Source: Primulina eburnea (Eukaryota > Streptophyta > Magnoliopsida > Lamiales > Gesneriaceae). From it: DNA of 64,000 bases. Below the pieces are notes generated by a model. That model did not search any database. It was not told the DNA's origin and was given only the letters and a program-made list of their open reading frames with translations. The position numbers were made by a program, and so were the translations under genes. Below are positions 47,492 to 58,828 of the stretch, one piece after another (the stretch's first letter is position 1; every line of letters starts with the position of its first letter). The stretch covers positions 4,441,869 to 4,505,868 of the forward strand of contig NC_133109.1 in the NCBI RefSeq assembly GCF_022965805.1, in the 5' to 3' direction.

Positions 47492-49038
47492 GTGTCGAGA
47501 GCATCCACTGTCAAGATACCAAGTGCTCGATGACTTGTCTCCCCTTTGTCCCTACAAGGTTGAGATACAGTTTGATAGTTGGTACCCGTTTCTTTGGGTC
47601 CTTTGAGGTTAGTAGTAGTTGAGGATTTGGGGATCCATTTCCAATAACTATTCTTGTTGTGCTGGTGTCTAAGTTTCTTGCATTTAGGTCTTATGTGGCC
47701 TATCTTACAACAGTAAGTGCATGTTGGTGGTGTTCTTGGTTTTGCCTTTGCGATAAGACTAGCGAAGTTGACTGATTTCTTTTCATATCCTAGACCTCCT
47801 TTGTCGAAGTTACACCTTTGCATGCTCAAGAGGTTTTCTAGTTTACCGCTACTCACATTGAACTTGTTGAAGGCTTTCTCTAAGTCTCTTAGGTTTGTTT
47901 TGATCTTAGTGTTGTCATGCATCCTAGCTTCTAGTTCAGTTTTAAGTTGCTTATTCTCATTTCTAAGTGACTTAGCCTTATTGTACATACTAGTGTACGC
48001 GGAGAGTAATTCATCGTAAGAGGGTACCTCGTCGTCATCCGAGTCGGTCAGATGATCTTCCTTCGCCATGAAGCATAGGGTAGACTCCTCTTCGTTGTCG
48101 CTGTCGCTCCACGTGGCTAGAAGGGCCTTTTTCTTGTCTTTGCCGGCCTTCTTCTTGGAGGGACACTCGTTTGCATAGTGACCCTTTTGTTGACAGTTGT
48201 AGCAGGTCACTTCCTTCTCAAACTTTTTGTCTTTCTTGTTGAAGTTGGAACTCCGCATGAATCTTTTGAACTTTCTAGTGAGGAGTGCCATTTCTTCATC
48301 GTCGCTATCTTCAAGTTGACTGGTCAAGGCGATCCCTTTCGCCTTTACTTTATCGTCATCTTTCTTTGTCTCCTTCCGGGTAGATACTTCAAGTTCATGG
48401 GTCTTTAGGGTCCCATGAAGTTGATCAAGGTCGTAGGATGCCGCATCTCCCTTGTTGGATTCAATGATAGCCGTGCGCTTTGCATCCCATTCCACCGGTA
48501 ATGCTCGAAGGGCTCTCCTCCACACTTGTTTAGTTGGGTAGTTCTCACCAAGTTGGGCAAGCTCATTGATGATTTGGGTGAGCCGCCGGAACATGGTATC
48601 GATATCCTCCTTGGGTTCCATCTCAAAGGTCTCGTACTTGAGTTGGAGAAGGTCTATCTTCGTTTCTTTGACTTGATTGGTTCCCTCGTGGCAAATCTCC
48701 AATTTGTCCCAAATCTCTTTGGCGGAGGTACAAGCCGAGATTCGGTTGTATTCATTCATATCTAGAGAACAATGAAGAATATTCATAGCTTTAGCATTTT
48801 GAGAGATAAGTTTCATATCGTCCTTGGTGAAGTCATCCATTCCCTTAGGAATTTCCTTATTATCCACCGTTTTCATGGGGATATAGGGACCTTTCACCGT
48901 TATTTTCCAAAGGTCGTAATCGACGGATTGGATGTATAGAGATATTCTATTTTTCCAATATCCGTAATTAGTACCATTGAAAAGAGGGGGACGATTTGTG
49001 GATTGTCCTTGGGCATACTCGCTTGCTAGATTGGCCAT
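47488..49038 (-). CDS. Copia gag
   Basis: 516 residues starting [20 protein letters not shown], with a UBN2-type gag domain over roughly 15-220 and two zinc knuckles, [14 protein letters not shown] at 279-292 and [14 protein letters not shown] at 441-454. A probable coiled coil (about 340-400) lies between. The last dozen residues before the stop ([14 protein letters not shown]) are out of frame with protease: one frame over, the same bases read [13 protein letters not shown]. This is either a recent indel or a true frameshift site. The start is about 25 bases inside the primer site. Confidence 0.92.
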   Translation of the reverse strand: MANLASEYAQGQSTNRPPLFNGTNYGYWKNRISLYIQSVDYDLWKITVKGPYIPMKTVDNKEIPKGMDDFTKDDMKLISQNAKAMNILHCSLDMNEYNRISACTSAKEIWDKLEICHEGTNQVKETKIDLLQLKYETFEMEPKEDIDTMFRRLTQIINELAQLGENYPTKQVWRRALRALPVEWDAKRTAIIESNKGDAASYDLDQLHGTLKTHELEVSTRKETKKDDDKVKAKGIALTSQLEDSDDEEMALLTRKFKRFMRSSNFNKKDKKFEKEVTCYNCQQKGHYANECPSKKKAGKDKKKALLATWSDSDNEEESTLCFMAKEDHLTDSDDDEVPSYDELLSAYTSMYNKAKSLRNENKQLKTELEARMHDNTKIKTNLRDLEKAFNKFNVSSGKLENLLSMQRCNFDKGGLGYEKKSVNFASLIAKAKPRTPPTCTYCCKIGHIRPKCKKLRHQHNKNSYWKWIPKSSTTTNLKGPKETGTNYQTVSQPCRDKGETSHRALGILTVDALDT

Positions 49039-49060
49039 TTAAAAGATTTTGAAAAACCTT

Positions 49061-49072
49061 GCTCTGATACCA
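49061..49072 (-). other. Copia primer binding site
   Basis: TGGTATCAGAGC on the minus strand, two bases from the 5' LTR. Confidence 0.92.
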
Positions 49073-49074
49073 CT

Positions 49075-50036
49075 TGAAGAACCTAAAGGGGGGGTGAATA
49101 GGTTCTTTTAGGCCCTTTAGCGTTTTTAAAACGAGTTTGCAAAAATTGCAAGCGGAAGACTTGAGGGACAATCACAAATGAATGCGTAAAGTAAGTGCGT
49201 AAAATAAATGCGTAGTAAAGTAAATGCGTAAAGTAAAGAGGGATAGAGATGTTTATGGAAGTTCGACGAAGAATCGTCTACGTCTCCCCTTCTCGATGAG
49301 GATCGAGGTATCACTATATCGACTTGGCTTTAGGAGCTCCAAGCTAGCTTTTACAACCACGCCTCGATGCGTCTACTTGGCCTTGAGGGCTCCAAGGATA
49401 GCCACGAACTTTACAACCCACTCGAGAGTATTACTTTCACTCTTTTTCTACAACTCTTTTGATATTACAACTCTTTTAATCAACGCACACAAGAGATAGT
49501 AGAAAGCTTTGTAAGAGACAAGAGAGAGTGGAGTGGATTATAGAAAATGCATCCTCAAAGGTCTATTTATACTAGTCTTGGACGCCAAGGTTCGGATCTT
49601 CTGTTTATGCTTCGGAACGTCCGATGTGATTGAAATCAATTTGCGTAATTCTGGGATGACTTCGGATCGTCCGTTCTTGACTTCGTAGGGTCCGAACATG
49701 TGCTTCGGAGGGACCGATCAAACTTCATATCTTCCGAACAGTTCTTTCAGACAGTGTGTGAACAGCTTCGGAAGGTCCGAACTCAAGTTCGTACCGTCCG
49801 AACATTCCCGCGTTTCCAGAGATTTGAAATCTTCAACACTTCGTAGCGTCCGATCATGTCCTTCGTAGCGTCCGAAATCTTACTCAATCAACAGTCATAT
49901 CAATTTGTCTCCGCATTCAAGTGATTTGATTGCTTGTGTTCGGAACGTCCGATCACGTCTTCGGACCGTCCGAACTGGCTCCTCGCAGCTTCCGAACAGC
50001 TTCCACTTTGCTTCTGATCGGCACCTTTTCGGAACG
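49075..50036 (-). repeat. Copia 5' LTR, truncated
   Basis: Lacks the outer ~180 bases present in the 3' copy; it breaks within a TTCGGAACG palindrome unit. Confidence 0.93.
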
Positions 50037-51092
50037 CTCTTCAAATGACTATATCTTAGAATTGTGTCATCATTTAATTTGACACAATTCAAGAAAATCA
50101 TCCTTGATCGTCATTTTTTGGAAGCTTTGCAATAATGATTGCGTGCATCATGCCATGAGGATGATATAGTTTCAATCTCATTTTTTGCGTTTAGAACATA
50201 ATATTATATTATTCATTGAAACAAAACAAATTTTCTTCTAGCGAGTTTATATTTTGTTTTATAATATTTTATCTTGTAGAACGACATACAAAATTATTTA
50301 TTGTATTTTAAAAATCTTGAGAATAGATACGAATAATGTAATTAAGATATGCATATGAGATATCATTCTAATATATGTCAAAGTATTTGTTTTATTCAAT
50401 ATTTCATCTAATAATATAAACATTTAGATTTTATGAGCATTTTACGATAGTCAAAATTAATTTGATGAAATATTGTAGAATTTTATTTGAATTTCAATAT
50501 TTGGCTAAGTGAATTTACTTGACAAGGAGTTTTCTATGCTACATCATATATGTTATGAATTAGCTGGTTAGACACTTTGACTAAAAAAAGAGACAAAAAC
50601 AATCTCGTATCACCTCGAAATAAATCGAGATAATATTGGAGAAAATAAAGTAAAACTGGCTCGATGTCTCAATAAAATGCACAGAATTCATCTATTATAT
50701 TGTGTCAACAAAGCTTTAGAATTGTTCTCATACCACTATAAATAGAATGAAAATTATGTACAATTTGTTTTTCATGTATTTTTTTCTGAATGAAGAATTT
50801 TTTCTTTTTGAAAAACTATTTTATTGAGAAATATTTACATTTATATGTCGCACAACCATGAAGTAGCAACATAATCATTATATAACACTTAATATACACA
50901 TACAATCCTTCAATTTCTTCTTCATTGTGCTTCGTTGAAATTTAAATATGAATCATTCTTGATCTTAAAATTTTGCTTTAAATATGATTTAATATATATG
51001 TATATGTTTCATGTTACTTAGTTGGACCTAATTTCAAATATCTATAAAAAAAATGTGCTTGAATTATATCATACAGAAATCATGACATAGTA
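50037..51092. other. Helitron A body, AT-rich, no gene
   Basis: No coding or repeat signal recognised apart from a possible displaced TSD ACTAT near 50048. Confidence 0.5.
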
Positions 51093-51441
51093 TGTAGGAC
51101 TGAGCACTTGTCGTTTTACCAAAAGTTATAGCTAGTAGTAATGGTGCAACTCAAATCTTTTAAACCGCGCAACAGCTCAAGCACCACGGTTCGGCCGCTC
51201 AACCAAGTAGGGACAATTATTGCACCCAACAATCTTCCTCCTATAATTGCATTCCTTGCAATCAATGGGAATCGAACCCGTGACCTTAGCTCTGATACCA
51301 ATTGTAAGACTGGGCGTTTGTCGCTTTACCAAAAACTATAGCTAGTAGTAATTGTGCAACTCAAATCTGTTAAACTGCACAACAGCTCAAGCATCACGGT
51401 TCGACCGTTCTACTAAACAGGGACAATTATCGCACCCAACA
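51093..51441 (-). mobile_element. Complete TRIM retroelement
   Basis: 349 bp flanked by a perfect TSD TAGTA (51088-51092 and 51442-51446). LTRs are 139 bp each (51093-51231 and 51303-51441), TG...CA, with visibly diverged copies. The 71-bp interior has a Met-tRNA primer site TGGTATCAGAGC (51289-51300, minus) two bases from the 5' LTR and a purine tract AGGAGGAAGA at the other side. No coding, as expected for a terminal-repeat retrotransposon in miniature, which relies on other elements' enzymes. The frames at 51116-51341 are LTR sequence. Confidence 0.93.
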
Positions 51442-53638
51442 TAGTAATACACAACATATTTTTTTTATTTAACATGTCTTTTTTTTCATCCTATGTTTGT
51501 CGAAACTTTTTTGTTTAAAATTTGACGCATTTCGCAGACTATATATATGAAAAACCAAGAAATTATATAATTCACAGAAACCATTTATTATTCTCTTCAT
51601 AGAACAGAAGACCCAAAATATGTGGTTTGATTGGTGTACTCGCATACTTATTTTTATATAAACAACAAGACACATCATATAATATCAGAAAAATCAATTA
51701 CCGCCAACAATACTAACCAAAACGAATAAAAAAATCATAACACAAACAATCTCGATAAGAAAAAAAATGTTAACTCAAAGTTTAAAAATAATTTATTTAC
51801 TACAATAACAAAGAAATTGAAGTATATACGAACAATAAAAAGCATAAATCACTCTCAAATTAAATATTAACCCATATTATTTACAATTTGTATAAATTTT
51901 CCAAATATTTTTTTTTTAAATAAAGAGAAGAAGTCTTATTAATGTCATCGTTTTATAGATATTCATTCCACTTCTTTAAAAAAAACAAATGAAAAATGGT
52001 GCCTTGAAATCATAATAAAACCATTTAGAAAAGCAGCTGTAAGAATATAATACAAAGTCACACAATTTTTCTTAAACCATAGAAAAATATTAGACTATTG
52101 ACAAATATATGTAGCAACAACAAAACATGCGTTAACTTGTGATATAATTAAAATTTAGAATCATGTATAATCATTGAATTAGAACAAAATCGCATGTCAA
52201 AAATCTACTGGATATTATATATTTTAATAATTTATCCATATTTGTCGTTTACCAGAGGACTCTTAGACCTACCAATTTTTGTAGTTCACCTATTATTTTC
52301 ATAATAAATAATATTACAAAAATAATATAAACAAGAACATAAAAACTCGAATTAAAATGCTTTCTATCAATCTAAGTAAAAAAAATTGATTAGATAATAT
52401 AATAATGTCGTAAAAAATTTAAATATTGATTTATAAACAGAAGTTTTGAAATATATTTGTCCCAATAAATAAAAAATATTATCTCTTGATATTCTGAGAC
52501 ATAAGGTAAAAACGAAAAAATATTTCAATTTTTTAATATTTTCTAAGTCACTTTAAACTAAGTAATCTAAGCAAACAGAAAACATGCATTATGTGTTTAA
52601 AAAATAACAAAATATCTTAATAATAAAAAATTAAAAAACAATCATTTTTGTTGGATATTTGATTTTGTTTTCTCTTTTCTTTGTGCAAACAAACAAATAA
52701 TAAAAACAATCCAAACACAATTACATGATCAATACAAATGACATATAACAATCAAACATGTTAACGCCAGGGTAAAAAAACTCCTCTCATTGCAAGAACA
52801 AAAAATAATTAAATAGAGCATATTATTTAGTAATATTTATTTAGCGGTATTTATAAAAAAAATTGACTAAATAACTTAAAAACAGTGTTTGAAATCTATT
52901 ACAGAAAAATATTTCTCTCAATCGTATATTTCTATTGACACATGAGGAGTCTGAAAATATTTTTATTCTAAATGAGAGAAAGAAATTTTGTATGACCTTA
53001 ATATTTATTAATACTTTATTTTTATTCAATCCGAATCATCTCTTTTGTCTTCCTATTATTATTTGACGACAATGTATAAATTTAATTATTTAAAATTAAA
53101 TTTAAAGTAAATTAAAATAATAGTTAGTTTGATTGAGTTAAATACACTATTAATGATCTTATTAAACTAAAATAAAAAATGACTTAAATAACACCATTAA
53201 TATGACAAATTGTAATATAAAAAAATAAAGTGATTTTCTGTGAATTTGAAAAAAAAAATAAAGTGATTTTGTGTGAATTTTATGTCAATATAATCATAAT
53301 TCACATTCGTATATAGATATTAGTATAGATTAGTATAGATAGATAGATTAATTTAATTTTAAATTTTAAATTTTAATTAATTAATTTTAATTTTATGAAA
53401 TAAAAAATGAAAAAGAAAACACGTATTCAATTCACATATTTATATTAGTATAGTATAGATATAGATATAGATAGATTTTAATTAATTAATTTTAATGTTA
53501 TGAAATAGAAAATGAAAAGAAAATATGTATTAATGATTAATATGAAAATGTGTATTAATGATTAATATTAAATGAAAGTAAGAATATTTATGTAAATTCA
53601 CAATTCAATTCATATATTTATATTAGTATAGGTATAGA
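51442..53638. other. Helitron A body, AT-rich; repeated terminus-like segments
   Basis: Very AT-rich with no gene. Near the end, segments ending in TATTAGTATAG..TATAGATA recur at about 53288-53349, 53425-53478 and 53600-53638, each resembling the Helitron 5' end. Confidence 0.55.
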
Positions 53639-54161
53639 TAATGCTCTTTTGAATTTACCCGTTCAAAGTTCAACTGTAACTCAATAAATGAGCATTAATG
53701 CAAAAGTAACGTTGTTGTCTTCTTTTCACAACAACATATTCTTCGTCTCCTGTACGTGACTCTTAGACCTATCCTTTATATGCAAGCTTATCTGATTACT
53801 TGTCATAGTACTATCTGTAATCGTCTGAAGATACATTTGAATTCGAGCTAGTTACAAATTTACCTTCAACTTCTAATTTCATCTTTCAGTTTAGTTTGTT
53901 CATGAGCTAGCTGAATGTTAATTGATGATATCAGGAAAAGTTTCACAAAATGTCCGTTTGTTAATGTAAATAATTTTTACGTTAATTAAATGATTTATTT
54001 ATTATAAGTTACATTTGATGATCAACTCATCATGTATCATACGTTTTATGATGTACAAGTCCCACGAATTTGTGCAGGAGACGCATATATTTTAGTACAT
54101 CCATAATATAGATAGATGAAGAGTAGATATCTCAATGTAACATAGAACGAACTTCGATGAA
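53639..54161. other. 3' flank of pectate lyase gene
   Basis: No coding signal seen. It holds the presumed 3' untranslated region. Confidence 0.5.
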
Positions 54162-55717
54162 TTAACATCGGGATGTTGGTGGGCATCTTAGAGCACCGGC
54201 AGATCTGGTTAATAACCTAACTGCCCTTCCCTCAGCCACTTCAAAGCTTTGATCAGGCCTATAGTTCGGCCTCAATGCAACATCTCTAGCCACTGAATTA
54301 CTGAAAGAGGCTCCATTCTCAAACACGTCCTGCACCGATTTGAAGCTGCCAATCGCACTGTGCCCCCATATAATCTACACATATGACGGATTTAAAAATT
54401 TAGTCGAGTGATCGATATGAATCCTATTTTTATATTTTTGAAATATTCGAAAATAAATTTCGAAACCTCTTTTTGTCGAAAGGATATATTGCAAATCTTG
54501 ATCACATGGTCACTTGTTGAGTCTATCCATGTAGAAATTAGAAATATTGAATTGGTATGTGTACCTCTTTGTTTCCTCCTTGAGGTGCAATGAAGAGGTT
54601 TGCCTGACTTTTGATGCTTGGCTCCATGCTTCCTCCGATGGCGTATATCCCCCATCCTAGGTAAAGATTGTTCACAACATGTGCATATCCGAATCGAATT
54701 CTGCGAAAATAAATAAACAATGTCTCACACTGACACGTGTTTGAGTAATTCGTGGATGAATGCTATATATTTATGACAATTTGAGTTAATTATTTTTCGT
54801 TCACATGAGAACGTATACGTGCCTTGGCATTCTCTGGTGGCAACGAGGGCCAAAACTGTTGAATGCAACCGTCACCTTCATGTTCTTGTCCAGGAAGAAT
54901 CCATCGTCGTGGCCTAAAAGCATGACCTTGTCTTGGAACTTAAACCAGTTATTCGATATAGTGATGTCCGTAGAACCTCTGGTAACATCTATCAAACCGT
55001 CGTGACAATCCTGTAGAGTGTTGTGATCGATCCAAATCTTGGATGAGCCTACCATCCGGATCGCGTCCCCGTCTACGGGACCAAGCTGCACTACCTTCCT
55101 GTCTGGGCCCATCACCGGGCCAGGCCCCTGAGCAAGGCAGTCGTGGATGTGAATCCCATGGATAATCACATTGGTCACCTGTAATGTTACATTTCCATAA
55201 GATTCGGACAGAAAACAATTTAAAATTTAAATAAAAACACAAACAAATTTATAGATTAGGTAAATACCTCTTGAAGCAATAAACAAGCACCACTTGCGAT
55301 GTGAACATTAGCACCTCGTCCATCTAATGCAGTGAAACTGCCAACAAGGAGGGGTTTTGCAAGTTTAATGTTCATGTCCCTTTGGAATGTGATCCAAACC
55401 TTTCCCTTAATGCTGGTCATACCAAATCTCAAGGTTCCGGGCTTTGGGTTCAATGGGTCATCGCTAGGATCAGTAACAACGTAATTTACCATGCCACGTC
55501 CCACGTTGTTGGTCATCTTTCCGGCATAGCCAACCGAGCATGTGGCCAGCTGATGGCGGTTTCTCCTCCAATGGGGATCCGTCCTCCAGCAACTGTCGAT
55601 CACATTCATGCTTCCGACCGGTCTCTGGGCTTGAACGTGACCCGATGTGAATAGGATGGCCACTGAAATAGCCCAAACAAGGCACCTTGTTCGGCCTTGT
55701 ATGCCCATTGGAGCCAC
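54162..55717 (-). CDS. Pectate lyase, polysaccharide lyase family 1, secreted
   Basis: Calcium-dependent enzyme that cleaves de-esterified pectin in the cell wall by beta-elimination. Exons 55268-55717, 54823-55178, 54565-54700 and 54162-54374 give 384 residues. A signal peptide covers about 1-30 ([18 protein letters not shown]). Family blocks are [43 protein letters not shown], then [17 protein letters not shown] (198-214), [16 protein letters not shown] and RMPR (266-269), which holds the conserved arginine region, followed by [20 protein letters not shown]. Intron 2 fits the frame only with a GC donor (AAG|GCACGT); the nearby GT four bases on would shift frame. Other introns are GT-AG. Length and domains are complete, so it is probably functional. 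Confidence 0.93.
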
Positions 55718-56609
55718 GGTTTCAAGATTATTTGGTAGGATGAATCCTATATTTATAGGGAAAGGAAAAGGTGTGGGAGATGCGTTGCATGGGAATTAGG
55801 GTTGGTGTCCAGGGTTTTTTATACATGCAAAAATTAGCTAATAGAACAGTCGCTATACGTATTCCATACCATTTAGTTCATGATTTTTCAATGCCAAAAA
55901 CCATAAATCATGATCCGTATAAACAAAGTGTTCCTCGTTGCTAAACTGATATCAGTCCAATTAATATTATTCGTCTAGAGATCGATGTCAGAAATAAAAA
56001 AATCCATCCATTCAGTATATAATTTCGTTCAGTGTCAAATTCAGGAATCAAAACTCATGATTATATCACAGAATTTAAAATTTCAGAAACAAAAATCAGT
56101 ATATACAATACACGAAAATATAAATAAAGCTCACTTACAGAATTTGAGTACGAATTCGACTACCAAGTTTTGAAAATCGAAAACTTCTTCTTGCAATTTT
56201 TTTTTTAATTCTATTATTTGATTGGTGTGTTCTTTCTCTCGGCAGCCTATGGTATGTAAATATAGGCAAAAGTGTAACTCCTTAAAATAATGGCGATTAA
56301 TTTGCAAACATTATGGCTAATAATGTCAGCCATTTTTATTTTTTTTTTCCCATTAAACAAAAAATCAAATGTTGAAACTGTTGAGGGGCTTTGGCAAAAA
56401 TTTGGTCTTCACGGGAAATCTTTTTTTAAAAAAAATAAATTGGAAATTTCTTTAAAAGCATATTTATATATATATGAAGATAATGTTGCCTAAGCTAATG
56501 TTTAATAGTAATTTTTCATTCTTTCGAGGTAATGTTCTCAGAAAATGTGCTTTGGGATATTAAGCACATAAAATTAAAATTGATCCAATAATATCATATT
56601 ATATTTGTT

Positions 56610-56762
56610 TAATTATTTTATTTAATGATATATAAGATTCTATAATATTTTAAAATATGATGTATTGAAGTAATTATTTTATTTAATGATATATAAGATT
56701 CTATAATATTTTAAAATATGATGTATTGAAGATTCTATAATATTTTAAAATATGATGTATTG
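56610..56762. repeat. 61-bp tandem repeat, 2.5 copies
   Basis: Units of TAATTATTTTATTTAATGAT... begin at 56610 and 56671, followed by a 3' partial unit (ATTCTATAATATTTT onward). Confidence 0.9.
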
Positions 56763-56952
56763 AATTAAATTAAAATAAAAGTACAGACTGACGTGATATC
56801 ACTATCAAAGTATTTTACTATGACTTTTTTTTTTAACATTGTTTATATATATACATGCAAAAACTTGTGTGAGACGGTTTCACATGTTGTATTTTGTGAG
56901 ACATATCTCTTATTTGGTCATCCATGAAAAAGTATTATTTTTTATGCTAAAA

Positions 56953-56988
<36 letters not shown>
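56953..56988. repeat. (TA)n microsatellite
   Basis: About 36 bases of alternating TA. Confidence 0.9.
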
Positions 56989-57375
56989 CATACCGTAAAT
57001 TTTTTTAACTGATAGCCTTGAAAGAAACTTGAAAGAAGATTAATAAAATTGAGAAGAGTTATGGTCAATAAATTCTGCAACTTAATTTGCAGAAAATAAA
57101 GAATTTAAGACAAAGATGATACTGCATCTAATTGATTGTTGAAACAAAAATCATATCACATGGCAACTTGTGTTTAAAATATAAAATAATAAACTTTATC
57201 GTATTTAGGATAACATATTGAAAAGATTGATAATATGTTATATTGTTCTTTAATTTGGATTAATGCAAATTACAATATAAAAATTAGTGACAAAAGTTAC
57301 ATCTGTGAACAATTTAACATATAGATATAAATATTTTGAAAGGACATACAACATAAGATCGATACTATAGAGTAT

Positions 57376-57620
57376 TGCTCCAAAGGTGAAATCGCTCACC
57401 TTAGGCGCCGCCCCTCACCTCCCGGCCCGACAGGAATGTGAGAGGAGGTAAATCATGGTGACTCAGCCAACCAGCAGCAGCTAGACCTTATGCTACACCG
57501 CGCACAAGGAGCTCCCCCTCATTGGAGGGAATTTAACTCCCACACTGCCGCTTGCGAGACTCGATCCCTGGTCATTGGGGGACAGTCCCCAAACCAAACA
57601 AAGTTTGGTCCTAGCTTCCT
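57376..57620. other. GC-rich repeat-like block next to viral copy
   Basis: Sharp GC rise in AT-rich surroundings. On the minus strand GATCGAGTC fits the pol III B-box pattern, so a SINE or part of the viral leader are both possible. No A-box or poly-A tail was confirmed. Confidence 0.3.
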
Positions 57621-57700
57621 GGAGAGATAAAATATATTTAAAAACCCAAAAATACCCTTATCCCTATTTAAATCATAATTGATCCCCGCGCTTTCTCAAA

Positions 57701-57712
57701 TGGTATCAGAGC
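57701..57712 (+). other. Caulimovirid Met-tRNA primer site
   Basis: TGGTATCAGAGC, the conventional first position of these viral genomes. Confidence 0.85.
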
Positions 57713-57913
57713 ATGGTTAATTTATTTCAAACACGAAAATTTTATTATTACTAGTAACTAAATGCATGAGAAGGAGAATTTCGAAAAAATTATGAATCCG
57801 AACTTTAGTTCGAGAAAGATAATTTACAAGAACTATTCCAATATTTTGGAATATACACAAGTTCATCTAACTACTGTTAGATATCAGAAACATGAGGACA
57901 AAGGTATGTTCCA

Positions 57914-58407
57914 ATGATGACTACCAAGTTATGGTACAGATCTGATGGAAACATCAGACATATGACGATATATGTCATGTATCAAGAAATGAAAGGATTT
58001 AGGTATCCCCGAAATCATTTCAATCTCTATTCCAGAAACATTAGTTTCCGAATAGATCTATTCAGATGTTCTATAAAGCATCTGAAACAACTCATTGAAT
58101 CAGGAAACTTATCTCCTGATGAAAGACAGCAGTGTTTGCAAAACCTAGCATACACAAAAGGTAGACTCTTACAGGCCAAAAAGACCAGATCTTCAATGAT
58201 CTGTTAAATATACCAAGGACTACCATCCAGTTCGAAATTGAACTTATTTCCCTGGAAATAACTCAATTAGAACAAGAATTACAGCGAAGTACATGCTTCA
58301 CTGAATCCAGAACAAAAGGTATGCGTTTACAAGGTCTAAAGAACCGTAAAAACATACTTCAAAATCTACTCAGAAGAAATTCTTCAGAGAACAATGGATC
58401 TGTATAA
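57914..58407 (+). pseudogene. Caulimovirid first ORF, unknown function
   Basis: 97 codons open from 57914 to a stop at 58205-58207; a frame change near 58190 allows a continued reading of Lys/Leu-rich sequence to 58405-58407. The end overlaps the start of the next frame by 14 bases, a normal viral arrangement. No domain was recognised. Confidence 0.55.
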
Positions 58408-58823
58408 ACAGAAGATTTACGAAGGGAAGCAACAGCACCCTCAGGTAAAAATTTATGATTCAGAATAATAAATTTCTGGAAATAGTACCAGATTCCTCTA
58501 AGCTCTCTTTGGATCTTAGAGAAATACAGAAAACGGTACAAAATTATGGCAATATGCTATATTATGTACCTCAAAGGATTGAAAAGGTCCTAGAAAAACA
58601 AGAAGAAATTCTTGTAACCCTAAAGGATATTCAAACAAGAATTCAGAGACTAGAACAACAACCAAGTTCTAGTAGACGTACTTCAGGAGGTTGGTTACCA
58701 CCAACCATCCTTTGGTACCGAACCTTTGTTACATCAACAAGGGAAGGCCAGAGTGGTGTCAAAACCTTTAACTGAAGAAGAAAAGATGATCAATCTAATC
58801 AATTCTGTCTCAGAAAAAAATTG
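58394..58823 (+). pseudogene. Caulimovirid coiled-coil (virion-associated-like) protein
   Basis: Reads from ATG 58394 with a frame change near 58465 and another near 58700. The middle (IEKVLEKQEEILVTLKDIQ and onward) has heptad spacing typical of a coiled coil, like the virion-associated proteins of the family. Assignment by position and coiled coil only. Confidence 0.45.
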
Positions 58824-58828
58824 ATCTG

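Larger units (their letters stand above)
42805..50036 (-). mobile_element. Ty1/Copia element, Sirevirus-like, young
   Basis: 3' LTR 42805-43949 (1145 bp, complete) and 5' LTR 49075-50036 (962 bp, truncated at its outer end). Over the shared part only two substitutions and one G-run length change were seen. A primer site, gag, pol and several polypurine tracts are present. The gag/pol junction is out of frame. Multiple polypurine tracts and CG-rich inverted repeats in the LTR are known traits of the Sirevirus lineage. Nested in Helitron A. Confidence 0.93.
41958..53638 (-). mobile_element. Helitron-like element (A), host to three nested elements
   Basis: On the minus strand it starts TCTATACCTATACTAATA at 53638 and ends with a 6-bp stem (41970-41975 with 41979-41984) then CTAG at 41958-41961. 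The insertion point is between host A (41957) and T (53639), as expected for Helitrons. Joining the flanks recreates ATTTA|TAATGCTCTTTTGAAT, which matches the intact local repeat at about 41893-41915. Without the hAT MITE, Copia element and TRIM, roughly 3.6 kb of AT-rich non-coding sequence remains. No Rep/helicase was seen. Confidence 0.7.
55718..57700. other. Pectate lyase upstream and AT-rich spacer before the viral copy
   Basis: The proximal part is the likely promoter. Beyond it lie low-complexity DNA, a 61-bp duplication, a TA microsatellite and a GC-rich block, each listed. The frames at 55985-56173 and 56290-56493 show no recognisable feature. Confidence 0.5.

Noticed and set aside
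47717..48765. Plus-strand frames over Copia gag
   Set aside because: Antisense shadows of gag with no domain.
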